Shown in pieces: positions 17,069-25,457 of a stretch of DNA of 64,000 bases (the first letter of the stretch is position 1; each line of letters opens with the position of its first letter). The DNA comes from Paenibacillus sediminis. GTDB lineage: Bacteria > Bacillota > Bacilli > Paenibacillales > Paenibacillaceae. The notes beneath the pieces were generated by a model. That model worked only from the letters and a program-made list of their open reading frames with translations, was not told where the DNA came from and searched no databases. The DNA lies in the NCBI RefSeq assembly GCF_017873765.1, contig NZ_JAGGKP010000001.1, positions 1,240,001 through 1,304,000 on the forward strand, given 5' to 3'. The position numbers were made by a program, and so were the translations under genes.

Positions 17069-17656
17069 TTATGCTTTGGAATGTTGAACAAGTATGCTTC
17101 TATTTTTAACAAAATAATCAATACCGGAGTATACGGTAATAATCGCCGCTAACACCAAAGTAATTCGATCGAAAGCGATATTTAAAAATGCAAACGGGAA
17201 GTTGTTCAGCAGACTCGAAATAATGGCGATCATTTGTATGATCGTTTTAGCCTTGCCCCATTTGCTCGCTGCAACAACCGAACCTTCCAGCAAAGCTATC
17301 TGACGAAGGCCAGTTACCGCAAATTCCCGGCTGATGATCAGCACTGCAATCCACGCATCGCATTTCCCCATTTCGACTAGCGACACAAGCGCTGCCGTTA
17401 CCAGCAATTTGTCAGCAAGTGGATCGAGCAGCTTACCAAGGTTTGTTACGAGGTTGCGCGAGCGGGCAATATGACCATCAATACCGTCCGTGCTTGCCGC
17501 TATAATAAACAGAATGGTAGCAATAAGTTGGCTGTACTCAATACGATATGAGCCAACTTGTAAAGAAGCTGTCATTTTGAAATCAACAAGCAGAAAAACC
17601 ATCATGATTGGAATTAACAAAATTCTTGTGAGTGTAATACGGTTGGGTAAATTCAC
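17069..17656 (-). CDS. pgsA: CDP-diacylglycerol--glycerol-3-phosphate 3-phosphatidyltransferase
   Basis: 195 residues. Membrane enzyme that makes phosphatidylglycerophosphate, the precursor of phosphatidylglycerol and cardiolipin. The CDP-alcohol phosphotransferase signature DG-x2-AR-x8-G-x3-D-x3-D spans about residues 57-82 with all acidic residues present. About six membrane segments are seen. Start is GTG 17656 after GGGGAGGGTG. A consensus sigma-A promoter lies about 60 bases upstream. cdsA, which supplies the substrate, is also in this window at 58.6 kb. Confidence 0.95.
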   Translation of the reverse strand: MNLPNRITLTRILLIPIMMVFLLVDFKMTASLQVGSYRIEYSQLIATILFIIAASTDGIDGHIARSRNLVTNLGKLLDPLADKLLVTAALVSLVEMGKCDAWIAVLIISREFAVTGLRQIALLEGSVVAASKWGKAKTIIQMIAIISSLLNNFPFAFLNIAFDRITLVLAAIITVYSGIDYFVKNRSILVQHSKA

Positions 17657-17714
17657 AAGACACCCTCCCCGAAAAGATCATATTCATTCATATACGTCAA
17701 ATATTATGTAAGTT

Positions 17715-17743
17715 AGTATAATACAAGGGGTATACCCTGTCAA
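17715..17743 (-). promoter_or_regulatory. Consensus sigma-A promoter of pgsA with palindromic spacer
   Basis: Minus strand TTGACA (perfect), 17 bases, TATACT (5 of 6). The spacer holds the perfect ten-base palindrome GGGTATACCC at 17728-17737, directly next to the -35. A protein bound there would block polymerase. Confidence 0.8.
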
Positions 17744-17793
17744 AATACAGCAATTTTACTTTAACATATTTTTGTAAATTGGAGTTGAATTCC

Positions 17794-18285
17794 TTATTTA
17801 AAGTTCGTAAACTGCAAATCAAGAGGCAAATCTGCTTTTCTCAGAAGTTGCATCACGGATTGCAGATCATCTTTACTTTTTCCGGTGACTCGAATTTGAT
17901 CTCCTTGAATTTGACTCTTCACTTTAAGCTTCGAATCGCGAATGAGCACATTTATTTTTTTCGCGTTCTCTTGGTCAATTCCTTGCTTCAAAGTAATGCG
18001 TTGGCGAACTGTCCCCATAGAAGCTGGTTCAATTTTACCGTAATCTACATTTTTAAGCGATAGACCTCTCTTGACCATTTTCGATTGTAGAATATCAAGC
18101 ACAGCATTCAGTTTATATTCGTCATCTGAAGTAACGACAAGCACATCCTTCTCAAGTTTCAAACTGCTTTTGCTGCCTTTAAAATCAAATCTCGTTTCAA
18201 TTTCACGCTCCGTTTGATGAATCGCGTTAATCATTTCCTGCACGTCGAGTTTGGAAACAATATCAAATGAATTTTCTGAAGCCAT
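17794..18285 (-). CDS. yajQ: YajQ-family nucleotide-binding protein (UPF0234)
   Basis: 163 residues, exact family length. Begins with the conserved [13 protein letters not shown], then [10 protein letters not shown] and two ferredoxin-like halves. The Xanthomonas homologue binds cyclic di-GMP and the E. coli one binds RNA/nucleotide; the role in Bacillales is not known. AAAGGAC precedes ATG 18285. It has its own promoter and lies upstream of pgsA, whose promoter follows. Confidence 0.93.
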   Translation of the reverse strand: MASENSFDIVSKLDVQEMINAIHQTEREIETRFDFKGSKSSLKLEKDVLVVTSDDEYKLNAVLDILQSKMVKRGLSLKNVDYGKIEPASMGTVRQRITLKQGIDQENAKKINVLIRDSKLKVKSQIQGDQIRVTGKSKDDLQSVMQLLRKADLPLDLQFTNFK

Positions 18286-18311
18286 CTGTTTTCACGTCCT
18301 TTCCAGTAGAT

Positions 18312-18340
18312 ATTATATGAAAAACTTGAAGCGAAGTCTA
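18312..18340 (-). promoter_or_regulatory. Sigma-A promoter of yajQ
   Basis: Minus strand TAGACT, 17 bases, TATAAT (perfect -10), about 25 bases before the yajQ start. It overlaps the end of the upstream terminator region. Confidence 0.6.
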
Positions 18341-18344
18341 ATTA

Positions 18345-18391
18345 GACAAAAGACGCTCCTCAAGACTAACCTTAGGTCTAAGAGGAGCGTC
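18345..18391 (-). terminator. Rho-independent terminator after the 54-residue membrane protein
   Basis: Minus strand GACGCTCCTC and GAGGAGCGTC pair perfectly over ten bases, with AGACC/AGTCT-like pairing inside, followed by TTTTGTC. Confidence 0.85.
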
Positions 18392-18407
18392 CATATACAT
18401 GCATCGC

Positions 18408-18572
18408 TTAATATTTACTTCGTGACGGCTGACGAAACATATCTAGAATACCGAGCACAATATGTGCAAGGCCGAAACCTAAAATGCCGTAGCCCCACGC
18501 ATTTGGCGTCAGATAATAACCTAAAAGACTGACAATTACACCTACTCCAGTAACGATCCAGCCAACGGACAA
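18408..18572 (-). CDS. Small two-segment membrane protein, 54 residues, unknown function
   Basis: 54 codons plus TAA. Start is TTG 18572, preceded at about eight bases by GAGGTG. Residues about 4-20 (WIVTGVGVIVSLLGYYL) and 27-44 (GYGILGFGLAHIVLGIL) are hydrophobic, glycine-rich helices joined by a short TPNAW loop. The tail RQPSRSKY is basic, which places it inside the cell. A strong terminator follows within 20 bases, and rodZ ends 66 bases upstream, so it is the last gene of a rodZ transcript or has its own. It is too short for usual gene cut-offs. I do not recognise a family; the good ribosome site, dense hydrophobic pattern and terminator support a real gene. Confidence 0.72.
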   Translation of the reverse strand: MSVGWIVTGVGVIVSLLGYYLTPNAWGYGILGFGLAHIVLGILDMFRQPSRSKY

Positions 18573-18638
18573 GGTACGTACACCTCACTTCATTCCAGAA
18601 TAGAAGAGTAATTCTATTCTCTCCGTGAAGTTATTTCC

Positions 18639-19658
18639 TTATTCGTTTGCTGTAGTCGGGGTTGTATCTACTTGAGTAGAATCGGTTTGGTTGTTTGCTT
18701 CACCCGTTTGATTTGTTCCCGAAGTAGATTCGGCTTGGGAGCCAGCTGAATCAGCGCTTCCTAACTCCAATTGAATTTTGGAAGTAAGCTTGCCATCCGT
18801 TACAACTTGACCGCCAACTGTAATTTCAGTCGCAGGCGAGTTACCAGACTTGATGAACAGGCCTTGTCCATCAAGCTCATAAGTCTGATCATCACCGTTG
18901 TTCATATTGGCATAGAAAAGCTTCTCACCCTTAGAACTGCCTTTACGCACCTCTACCCAACTCTTTCCGGTCGCCTTAATTTCTACCTTAACCGGAGCAG
19001 CATCTGCTGGGGTAACTTTAAACACGGTAGTGCTGCCTTCTTTACGATCCTCTGTAACGACAGGCGCCGCTGACTTAGTGGTGTTCGGTTCAGTTACTGC
19101 AGGAGGCTGAGTCTCAGGAGTCGTACTAGCCCCGTTGTTGCCTTGAACTTCGCTATTTGTTCCACCAGCATTATCTCCTGAATTTGCAGGAGTTGTAGAC
19201 TGTAAATCTGCAGGATTAGCCTGCTCAGTAGTTACTTTTGTTGGATCAACTTTGTTGACGCCTTTTTTATCGTTGAGCGATGAGACATATAAGTAAATAA
19301 CAGCAATAATCAATATTGGAAAAGTCCACATAAGGACCGTAGAAATCCATTTTGAATTTCGATCAGAAGACTGTCTGTTGCTACGCTTTTGGACAATCGG
19401 TTCGGCAGTAACTTCCGGCTCGGGTGTCCGTATATCCATCTGGTGTACAGCGAACAGCTCGTCCGGATTGATTCCAACCGCTTCAGCATATGTCTTAATA
19501 AATGCTCTCACATAAAAACTGCCTGGGAGCACTTTATAATCCCCAGCCTCGATTGCTTCCAAATACCTTTTTCTTATCTTTGTCATTTCTTGCACATCGT
19601 CAAGTGTTAAACCTTTTTGAAGACGGGCTTCCTTAAGCTGTTGACCTAGATCCGACAT
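18639..19658 (-). CDS. rodZ: RodZ/YmfM cell-shape protein: HTH, membrane helix, DUF4115
   Basis: 339 residues. N-terminal HTH_25 domain (about 1-75: LGQQLKEARLQKGLTLDDVQ), single membrane helix at about 107-128 (STVLMWTFPILIIAVIYLYV), then a Ser/Thr/Pro/Asn-rich linker (about 130-205), a DUF4115 beta domain (about 210-300) and another low-complexity Ser/Thr/Asn/Gln tail. RodZ links MreB filaments to the elongation machinery. AAGGAGGTG precedes ATG 19658. The second low-complexity tail of about 35 residues extends beyond the usual family end. Confidence 0.9.
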   Translation of the reverse strand: MSDLGQQLKEARLQKGLTLDDVQEMTKIRKRYLEAIEAGDYKVLPGSFYVRAFIKTYAEAVGINPDELFAVHQMDIRTPEPEVTAEPIVQKRSNRQSSDRNSKWISTVLMWTFPILIIAVIYLYVSSLNDKKGVNKVDPTKVTTEQANPADLQSTTPANSGDNAGGTNSEVQGNNGASTTPETQPPAVTEPNTTKSAAPVVTEDRKEGSTTVFKVTPADAAPVKVEIKATGKSWVEVRKGSSKGEKLFYANMNNGDDQTYELDGQGLFIKSGNSPATEITVGGQVVTDGKLTSKIQLELGSADSAGSQAESTSGTNQTGEANNQTDSTQVDTTPTTANE

Positions 19659-19727
19659 ACCATCACCTCCTTATTCAGAATATCATTATTTTATCTTTGA
19701 AAAGTTTACAATTCATTTACAAAATAT

Positions 19728-20495
19728 TTACAGATCATCTGTATAACTTGTTGTAAACGTATCATAAACAATTTCTTCCTCAGGATTGTTACGGAGCTCT
19801 ATAATAATATCAAATGAATTATAATCAAATTCTGATTCTTTCATAAACACATCAGGGTGTTCAATGACCTTGGTACAAGGCATCTCCATAATTTCTTGCA
19901 GAAGCTGATAATGTTTTTCGTTGGAACGAATAGTACTTACAATACCGTCAATAATAAACACATTATTCGGATTCATTTCATCTTCGGATAACTGGCTTCG
20001 AACGGTTTGTCTAAGCAATGTTGACGAGACGAACGTCCATCTCTTCATGGCGCAAACACTGCCAGCAATAATCGATTCTGTCTTGCCGACTCGTGGCATG
20101 CCTCTTAATCCGATAACTTGATTTCCTTCTCTCTTAAAGACTTCGCCGAGGAAATCAACCAAAAGTCCTAATTCATCACGTGTAAAACGAAACGTCTTCT
20201 GATCATCAGAATCCCGGTCAATATACCGCCCATGACGAACAGCTAAAATATCAACTAAGCGCGGAGAGCGCAAAGCACTCACCGTAATGTTATCTACCTT
20301 TTCAAGCATTTGACCCATCAATCTAATTTTCTCATCATCATCGGATTCAAGAAGCATACCGCGTGTTTTACCTTCAACACCGTTAATTGTAATGATATTC
20401 ACTTCAAGCATCCCAAGCATTGAAGCAATATCTCCTAAGAGGCCGGGACGATTTTTATGTATTTTATATTCCATGTACCATTGCTTGTTCCCCAT
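19728..20495 (-). CDS. ymfK: YmfK, DUF3388 protein with N-terminal ACT-like domain
   Basis: 255 residues from ATG 20495 after GAGGTG; a frame to 20519 lacks a site. Residues about 5-75 resemble an ACT domain (KNRPGLLGDIASMLGMLEVNI). A P-loop-like GMPRVGKTES lies around residue 140, and VFIIDGIV could be Walker B, so nucleotide binding is possible. The function of DUF3388 is unknown. Conserved neighbour of rodZ and ymfJ in Bacillales. A plausible promoter (TTGCCT, 17 bases, TATCAT on the minus strand) lies about 100 bases upstream. Confidence 0.88.
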   Translation of the reverse strand: MGNKQWYMEYKIHKNRPGLLGDIASMLGMLEVNIITINGVEGKTRGMLLESDDDEKIRLMGQMLEKVDNITVSALRSPRLVDILAVRHGRYIDRDSDDQKTFRFTRDELGLLVDFLGEVFKREGNQVIGLRGMPRVGKTESIIAGSVCAMKRWTFVSSTLLRQTVRSQLSEDEMNPNNVFIIDGIVSTIRSNEKHYQLLQEIMEMPCTKVIEHPDVFMKESEFDYNSFDIIIELRNNPEEEIVYDTFTTSYTDDL

Positions 20496-20645
20496 TGCAG
20501 ACACCTCATTTTTATACATAAATGCTATTATTTATAGCAAAACAGTTCTTTACTCCCATGGAATCAGGCTAGGTCATTACTCTTACTACGTGTTAATGAT
20601 ATATAAAATAAAAATGAAAGGCAAGGCTCATCTAAATACAGATTA

Positions 20646-20675
20646 GAGAAAAGCTCCCAAATGGGAGCTTTTCTC
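20646..20675 (-). terminator. Rho-independent terminator after ymfJ
   Basis: GAGAAAAGCTCCC-ATTT-GGGAGCTTTTCTC is an almost perfect palindrome of 13 pairs with T-rich 3' arm, 20 bases after the ymfJ stop. Confidence 0.85.
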
Positions 20676-20694
20676 ATGTTTTGAAGCGACCATG

Positions 20695-20949
20695 TTATGC
20701 GTTTTGCTTTGCTAATTTCACCATCAGACGAGCAATTGTTTTACGTTCCTCTTCATTGCCTACGTCCCAAAGTTCTTTGAGTGCACGGTTCGAATGATTT
20801 GCCGGGTCTACCTTCTCATCAAGGAAAGAACCGATCTCATAAGCGAGATTATTGATTGTATCCTCGTTGACACCTAGTTGCTCCGCTTTCTGAACGCGTT
20901 CACCTAAAAATTTTTTCCAGCTATCAAAATCATTCATCACGGATGACAT
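20695..20949 (-). CDS. ymfJ: YmfJ, DUF3243 protein
   Basis: 84 residues, exact family size. Conserved features are the WKKFLGERV start, IGSFLDEKVDP in the middle and the helical ERKTIARLMVKLAK end. A small, soluble, all-helical protein of unknown function found throughout Bacillales in this position. GGAGG lies nine bases before ATG 20949. It follows ymfI on the same strand. Confidence 0.9.
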   Translation of the reverse strand: MSSVMNDFDSWKKFLGERVQKAEQLGVNEDTINNLAYEIGSFLDEKVDPANHSNRALKELWDVGNEEERKTIARLMVKLAKQNA

Positions 20950-21053
20950 CGTTTTAAATCCTCCTTCACCTCATACAAGAAATTTAAATCAACACTCGTA
21001 ATATGCATCAAAATGCTGCCATTTATTCTCGTATGCGAAGGAAGAACTTTTCA

Positions 21054-21797
21054 CTATATTACCCATCCACCGTTTGGACTGATGATTTGTCCCGTTATAT
21101 ATGCTGACTCTGGAGAAGCTAAGAAATAAACAAGAGATGCGATTTCCGAAGGCTCCCCTAGCCTGCCAACCGGTATTTCCTCTTCAAGCATCTTCATTTC
21201 ATCATGGTCTAAGTGCTCAAGCATACTCGTATTTACAGCTCCAGGCGCTACAGCATTCACGGTTACTCCAGACGGGGCAAGCTCTTTAGCTAACGCTTTT
21301 GTAAAAGCGTTCACACCGCCTTTCGCCGCCGAATATACGACCTCACAAGAAGCACCAGCCATCCCCCATACTGATGAAATATTTATAATGCGGCCATAAC
21401 GCTGTGAAATCATATAAGGCATAAAGGCCTGTGTACACAGAAACAGACCTTTTAGGTTAATGTCTATCACTTCATCCCACTCGTCCTCAGTAACGTCCGA
21501 GAGAAGGCCGTAGTGCGAAATGCCAGCATTATTTATTAAAATATCAGGCTGCATCCCGCTTGATTCAATCTTTGTCCGCATCTCCATAATTTGTTCTTTG
21601 CTGCGCAAATCCGCCGCGACTGTCAACACTTTTACTCCAAATGACATGCAGCGTCTGGCGACTTCTCTTGCTGCTTCATCCGATTTCATATAGTGGATAA
21701 CGACATTCATCCCGCCTTCTGCTAACCGTTCAGCAATGGCAGCGCCGATCCCTCGACCCGCTCCCGTAATTAAAGCTGTCATCTGCCTATCAAGCAT
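21054..21797 (-). CDS. ymfI: YmfI SDR-family reductase, probable EF-P 5-aminopentanone reductase
   Basis: 247 residues from ATG 21797, which has GGGAGAG seven bases upstream; the frame to 21824 overlaps the ymfH stop and lacks a site. NAD(P)-binding TGAGRGIG is near residue 12, NNAG near 85, and the catalytic Ser-Tyr-Lys is in ISSVWGMAG and VYSAAKGG. B. subtilis YmfI reduces the aminopentanone group on elongation factor P to aminopentanol. Position after the ymfF/ymfH pair supports this assignment over a fatty-acid FabG role. Confidence 0.85.
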   Translation of the reverse strand: MLDRQMTALITGAGRGIGAAIAERLAEGGMNVVIHYMKSDEAAREVARRCMSFGVKVLTVAADLRSKEQIMEMRTKIESSGMQPDILINNAGISHYGLLSDVTEDEWDEVIDINLKGLFLCTQAFMPYMISQRYGRIINISSVWGMAGASCEVVYSAAKGGVNAFTKALAKELAPSGVTVNAVAPGAVNTSMLEHLDHDEMKMLEEEIPVGRLGEPSEIASLVYFLASPESAYITGQIISPNGGWVI

Positions 21798-21820
21798 TAA
21801 ATCTCTCCCATGATGCATAT

Positions 21821-23104
21821 TCATGAAGGGCTCACCACAATGGATACCGCAAGCTTCGACCAGTCGATATGACTGCGAAGACGTTCGTTCACTTCATCAA
21901 GTGTAATTGCTTCATAAAGCGGCAGAACGGCAAACAAGTCGCTGTCTCGGAATTTATATCGTGTAAATTCATGAGCAATATTTTCAGGAGAATTTAACAT
22001 GCGCAAATAACCGCCGATTTTCTTTTTGCGAAGCCGTTCGAAATCGGATGCTGTAAAGCCTTTCTCCCGAATTTTATCTACTTCTTCTCGAATCCGCTGC
22101 AGCAGCAAATCAGGATCTTTCGTATCTCCGCCGATGGCTGAGAATGCATAATTCGGATTGCTATTGTATTCGTAACCGAAGCTGTCTGAAATTAACTCCT
22201 CATCGTACAGCTTCTGATACAGGCTCGTGCTTGAACCGAACAACAAATCCAGCATCAGCTTAGTCGTTAAGTCACGTCGTACAAGCGCCTCTCCCGTTAG
22301 ACCCAATTCTGTTTCCTTAAACCCAAACAGACATTTAGGCATAGAGACAGCTAGTTTTGCGACTTTGCGCGGCTCAGCAACTTCGGACGGCTCTTCATCA
22401 AACAAACGTTCAATGTTGCCTTGTGGCTCAAAAGATTTCTTCGCTTGATTGTCCCGCACTAATTTAAATACATGTTCAGGTTCTACTCCCCCGACAATAA
22501 ACAGCAACATATTGCTTGGATGATAGAACGTATGGTAACACTTGTAGAGCGTTTCTTTTGTAATCGTACCGATCGACTCCACTGTCCCTGCGATATCAAT
22601 ACGGACAGGGTGCACCTTGTAAAGCGCTTCGATTAATCCGAAGTAGACACGCCAGTCTGGGTTATCTTGATACATCTGAATTTCTTGGCCGATAATCCCT
22701 TTTTCTTTCTCTACATTCTGATCTGTAAAATAAGGGTGCTGCACAAAATTAATAAGCGTCTCTAAATTCGCGTCGATTTGTTCTGTCGCAGAGAAGAGAT
22801 AAACTGTCTGATCAAAGCTGGTAAAAGCGTTCGCGGACGCTCCTTGCGAGGAGAACGTGGCGAAAATATCTCCTTCAGGCTCTTCGAACATTTTATGTTC
22901 CAAAAAGTGTGCAATGCCGTCAGGAACTTTCACTTCCTCTTGCCCCTCAACTCTGAAGTGATTGTCAATCGACCCGTATTTTGTTGAAAAAGTAGCGTAC
23001 GTTTTCGAAAAGCCAGGCTTTGGCAGAACATACACCTGAAGGCCGTTATCCATCACTTCATAGTACAGCGTTTCTTGCAGATTCGGATATTGTATACGTT
23101 CCAC
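21821..23104 (-). CDS. ymfH: YmfH, M16-family zinc peptidase (catalytic partner)
   Basis: 427 residues. The inverted zinc motif HFLEH is at 66-70, with the downstream Glu in the IGQEIQMYQD segment, so the protein should be active. The N-terminal M16 domain is followed by the inactive-type C-terminal domain. Start is GTG 23104 after AGGAGG, three bases beyond the ymfF stop. It probably forms a heterodimer with YmfF, as other bacterial M16 pairs do. The substrate is unknown. Confidence 0.92.
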   Translation of the reverse strand: MERIQYPNLQETLYYEVMDNGLQVYVLPKPGFSKTYATFSTKYGSIDNHFRVEGQEEVKVPDGIAHFLEHKMFEEPEGDIFATFSSQGASANAFTSFDQTVYLFSATEQIDANLETLINFVQHPYFTDQNVEKEKGIIGQEIQMYQDNPDWRVYFGLIEALYKVHPVRIDIAGTVESIGTITKETLYKCYHTFYHPSNMLLFIVGGVEPEHVFKLVRDNQAKKSFEPQGNIERLFDEEPSEVAEPRKVAKLAVSMPKCLFGFKETELGLTGEALVRRDLTTKLMLDLLFGSSTSLYQKLYDEELISDSFGYEYNSNPNYAFSAIGGDTKDPDLLLQRIREEVDKIREKGFTASDFERLRKKKIGGYLRMLNSPENIAHEFTRYKFRDSDLFAVLPLYEAITLDEVNERLRSHIDWSKLAVSIVVSPS

Positions 23105-23107
23105 AGG

Positions 23108-24388
23108 CTATTCCTCCTTTTGACCTTTCAAAAAATAAACCGTATCCAGCTCAAAAGTTTGGGCTGCAGCAACGACATCCTGCACGGTTACACGCTGCAC
23201 CTGCTCAAGCAATTCACTCGTAGAACGTTCTTTACCCGATAACTGCCTGTTAAAATCAAAGGCGATCATCTCGAAGGCAGAGTCCTCTATTTCTCTGAGC
23301 GCATTGCTTATCATTGCTTTCGTCTGGATCATTTCCAGCTCCGAAATTTCACCTGCTCGCATACTTTCGAGTTGTTTCTGAATAATATCTAACGCCTTCT
23401 TGTAATTCTGAATTTCAATACCAGACTGTATCGTTCCGATCCCTTTGTGTCCGTCATAGCGCGAAGAAGCATAATAAGCAAGGCTCGCTTTCTCACGTAC
23501 GTTCCTAAACAGCTTCGAATGCGGATAACCGCCTAGAATCCCGTTATACAGCAAGGCAGGTGCATACTTATCATCACCATACGTAATGGAAGTGCGAAGA
23601 CCCATATTCAGCTTTCCTTGACTGACGTTCATCGCTTCTTCTACAGTCTTTACTTCCTTCACTCCGGTTATCGCCCGAGTCTGTGAATACGAGGGTGAAG
23701 AGGTACGCTGCATGTCGAAAGATTTCTTGACCAATTGCTCTACTTCCTCGGAGGTGGTATCACCCACAACGTACAAATCCATCACCGCATTTTGCAGCCA
23801 ATCCTGATAGGCATTATATAGCTCAGCAGCCTCAATCCCAGCCAGATCTTCCCGTTTACCGAGCGGATGAAGTCTGTATGGCTCATCTTTACACATTTCC
23901 TCGATACACCGTTCAGCTGCATACCTAATTTTATCGTTTACAATCGCTTCCATTTTTTTGCGGATCGTCTCACGCTCTGCCTGTACATACGAAGTACGGA
24001 AATGTCCGTTCTCTGTTACTGGCTTCGTCAGCACTTCACCAAGGAAGTTAAACGACTTTTCAAGAAGAGATTCATCGCTTTGTACAAAAGAATCATTAAT
24101 CGTATCCATACGAAATTGTACAATTTGATAATCACCGCGTTTATATACATCAAGGGCAAATCCTGCTCCGTATAAATGCTCCAATTGCTCACGAAATTGC
24201 GTTGTTTCGGGGTACGATGCTGTACCTCTGCGCAGCACAAATGGCGTAAGTGCAACTTTTGTAACCGTCTCTTCTTGAAGAGGGAATCCGATATAGAGAG
24301 AAATTGCAAATGTCTTAAAGCGCTTGGTCGGAAGCACATGAATTCGTAATTGATTCACGGTTCCGCGTTCAAATTGGGTTGTATTCAA
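23108..24388 (-). CDS. ymfF: YmfF, M16-like protein lacking the zinc motif (non-catalytic partner)
   Basis: 426 residues from TTG 24388, placed eight bases after AAAGGAG; TTG 24394 is too close to that site. M16 fold by overall pattern, but where HxxEH is expected there is LTPFVLRRGTASYPETTQF, with no His-x-x-Glu-His. It retains the later RNVREKASLAYYASSRYD segment that in M16 pairs supplies the substrate-binding Arg-Tyr. This is the classic arrangement of one catalytic and one binding subunit. Translationally close to ymfH (3 bases). Confidence 0.9.
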   Translation of the reverse strand: MNTTQFERGTVNQLRIHVLPTKRFKTFAISLYIGFPLQEETVTKVALTPFVLRRGTASYPETTQFREQLEHLYGAGFALDVYKRGDYQIVQFRMDTINDSFVQSDESLLEKSFNFLGEVLTKPVTENGHFRTSYVQAERETIRKKMEAIVNDKIRYAAERCIEEMCKDEPYRLHPLGKREDLAGIEAAELYNAYQDWLQNAVMDLYVVGDTTSEEVEQLVKKSFDMQRTSSPSYSQTRAITGVKEVKTVEEAMNVSQGKLNMGLRTSITYGDDKYAPALLYNGILGGYPHSKLFRNVREKASLAYYASSRYDGHKGIGTIQSGIEIQNYKKALDIIQKQLESMRAGEISELEMIQTKAMISNALREIEDSAFEMIAFDFNRQLSGKERSTSELLEQVQRVTVQDVVAAAQTFELDTVYFLKGQKEE

Positions 24389-24466
24389 GTCCAAAACTCC
24401 TTTACAACGCAGATGATATTACACCTTGTAATTTAAGGGTAAATCCATTCTATACCAACTGAAATG

Positions 24467-24505
24467 GAAGAAGCAACCGAGGAAATAACCTTCGGCTGCT
24501 TCTTC
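24467..24505 (-). terminator. Terminator-like hairpin after sleB
   Basis: Minus strand GAAGAAGCAGCCGA and TCGGTTGCTTCTTC pair over 14 bases with one G-U; only a mixed TTCTTCCATTTC follows, so the T-run is imperfect. Confidence 0.7.
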
Positions 24506-24528
24506 ATGAAGACTCTTTTACTGATGAG

Positions 24529-25299
24529 TTACATGCAGAAAATATGGTTACCAATCGTTTTGACTTGCGGACGCGACCAGATCCATTTCGAGGTTGCCGT
24601 TTTCGGATTGAAATAGTACAAACATCCTCCCGTTGGATCCCAGCCGTTTACCGCTTGCTGTACTGCCTTGCGGGAAGTTTCGTTTGGCGTAAGCCAAATT
24701 TGACCGTCTGCAACGGCTGTAAAAGCTCCTGGCTGAAATATAACACCTGATACGGTATTTGGAAAATTAGGTGACTTCACACGATTTAAAATGACCGCCG
24801 CAACCGCAACTTGCCCTTCGAACGGTTCACCCCTTGCTTCTCCGTTGACGGCGTTAGCCATAAGTTTAAGGTCATTATCAGTTAGACCAAGCGGGTTAGA
24901 CGAAGGAGTTTCACCGTTATCGTCGGAACTTGCTTCTTCCTCTTTAATCGTAGCAGCAGAACCCGTTGGCTTCCAATTTTTCGTTGCATTATACAACTTC
25001 AGTTTTGTTTTGCCACCGACAATGCCATCTGCTTTCATGCCAAATTCGGATTGAAACCATTTGACTGATTTTAACGTCGAATCTCCAAAATAGGCGTCAA
25101 TTTTCCCATTATAGAATCCCAAATATTTTAGACGCCCTTGCAGCTCATATACATCTTGGCCGGATGAACCATACTGAATAATATTTGAGCTGAAAGTCGG
25201 TACGATCGCCCCGCTCTGTTTTAGCTGATATGTTCCAAACAGAGAGCCCATTATTAGAAGCACTAAACCGGTGGAAATCCAAATTTTTGCTTTTTTCAT
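24529..25299 (-). CDS. sleB: Spore cortex-lytic enzyme SleB
   Basis: 256 residues. Signal peptide/anchor at 1-27 (KKAKIWISTGLVLLIMGSLF), peptidoglycan-binding domain at about 45-105 (DVYELQGRLKYLGFYNGKID), a polar linker, then the Hydrolase_2 domain at about 145-256 with NGEARGEP holding the catalytic Glu. SleB is a lytic transglycosylase that opens the cortex of germinating spores. No ypeB follows; ymfF is downstream instead, so its partner must be elsewhere. A SigG promoter precedes it, matching forespore expression. Confidence 0.92.
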   Translation of the reverse strand: MKKAKIWISTGLVLLIMGSLFGTYQLKQSGAIVPTFSSNIIQYGSSGQDVYELQGRLKYLGFYNGKIDAYFGDSTLKSVKWFQSEFGMKADGIVGGKTKLKLYNATKNWKPTGSAATIKEEEASSDDNGETPSSNPLGLTDNDLKLMANAVNGEARGEPFEGQVAVAAVILNRVKSPNFPNTVSGVIFQPGAFTAVADGQIWLTPNETSRKAVQQAVNGWDPTGGCLYYFNPKTATSKWIWSRPQVKTIGNHIFCM

Positions 25300-25346
25300 G
25301 CTATAAGCTCTACCTTTCTCTTGTGGAGTATCAGGATGACTAACGT

Positions 25347-25377
25347 TATTATGAGAATCCTTTTGCGATACTATGCA
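25347..25377 (-). promoter_or_regulatory. SigG (forespore) promoter of sleB
   Basis: Minus strand TGCATA (consensus TGMATA), 18 bases, CATAATA (consensus CATAHTA). Both boxes match fully. It lies about 48 bases before the sleB start. Confidence 0.75.
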
Positions 25378-25412
25378 CTATTCAGAAAGGAAGAACAGAT
25401 TGTTTGCAGCAT

Positions 25413-25452
25413 AAAAAAAGTCTTTCCCGACCGTAATCAGTCGAGAAAGACT
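25413..25452 (-). terminator. Rho-independent terminator after spoIIIE
   Basis: Minus strand AGTCTTTCTCGACT-GATTAC-GGTCGGGAAAGACT followed by seven T. It starts six bases after the gene. Confidence 0.93.
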
Positions 25453-25457
25453 ATGTA

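Noticed and set aside
20524-20538. Inverted repeat GCTAT-TATTT-ATAGC before ymfK
   Set aside because: Only five pairs in AT-rich DNA; likely chance.
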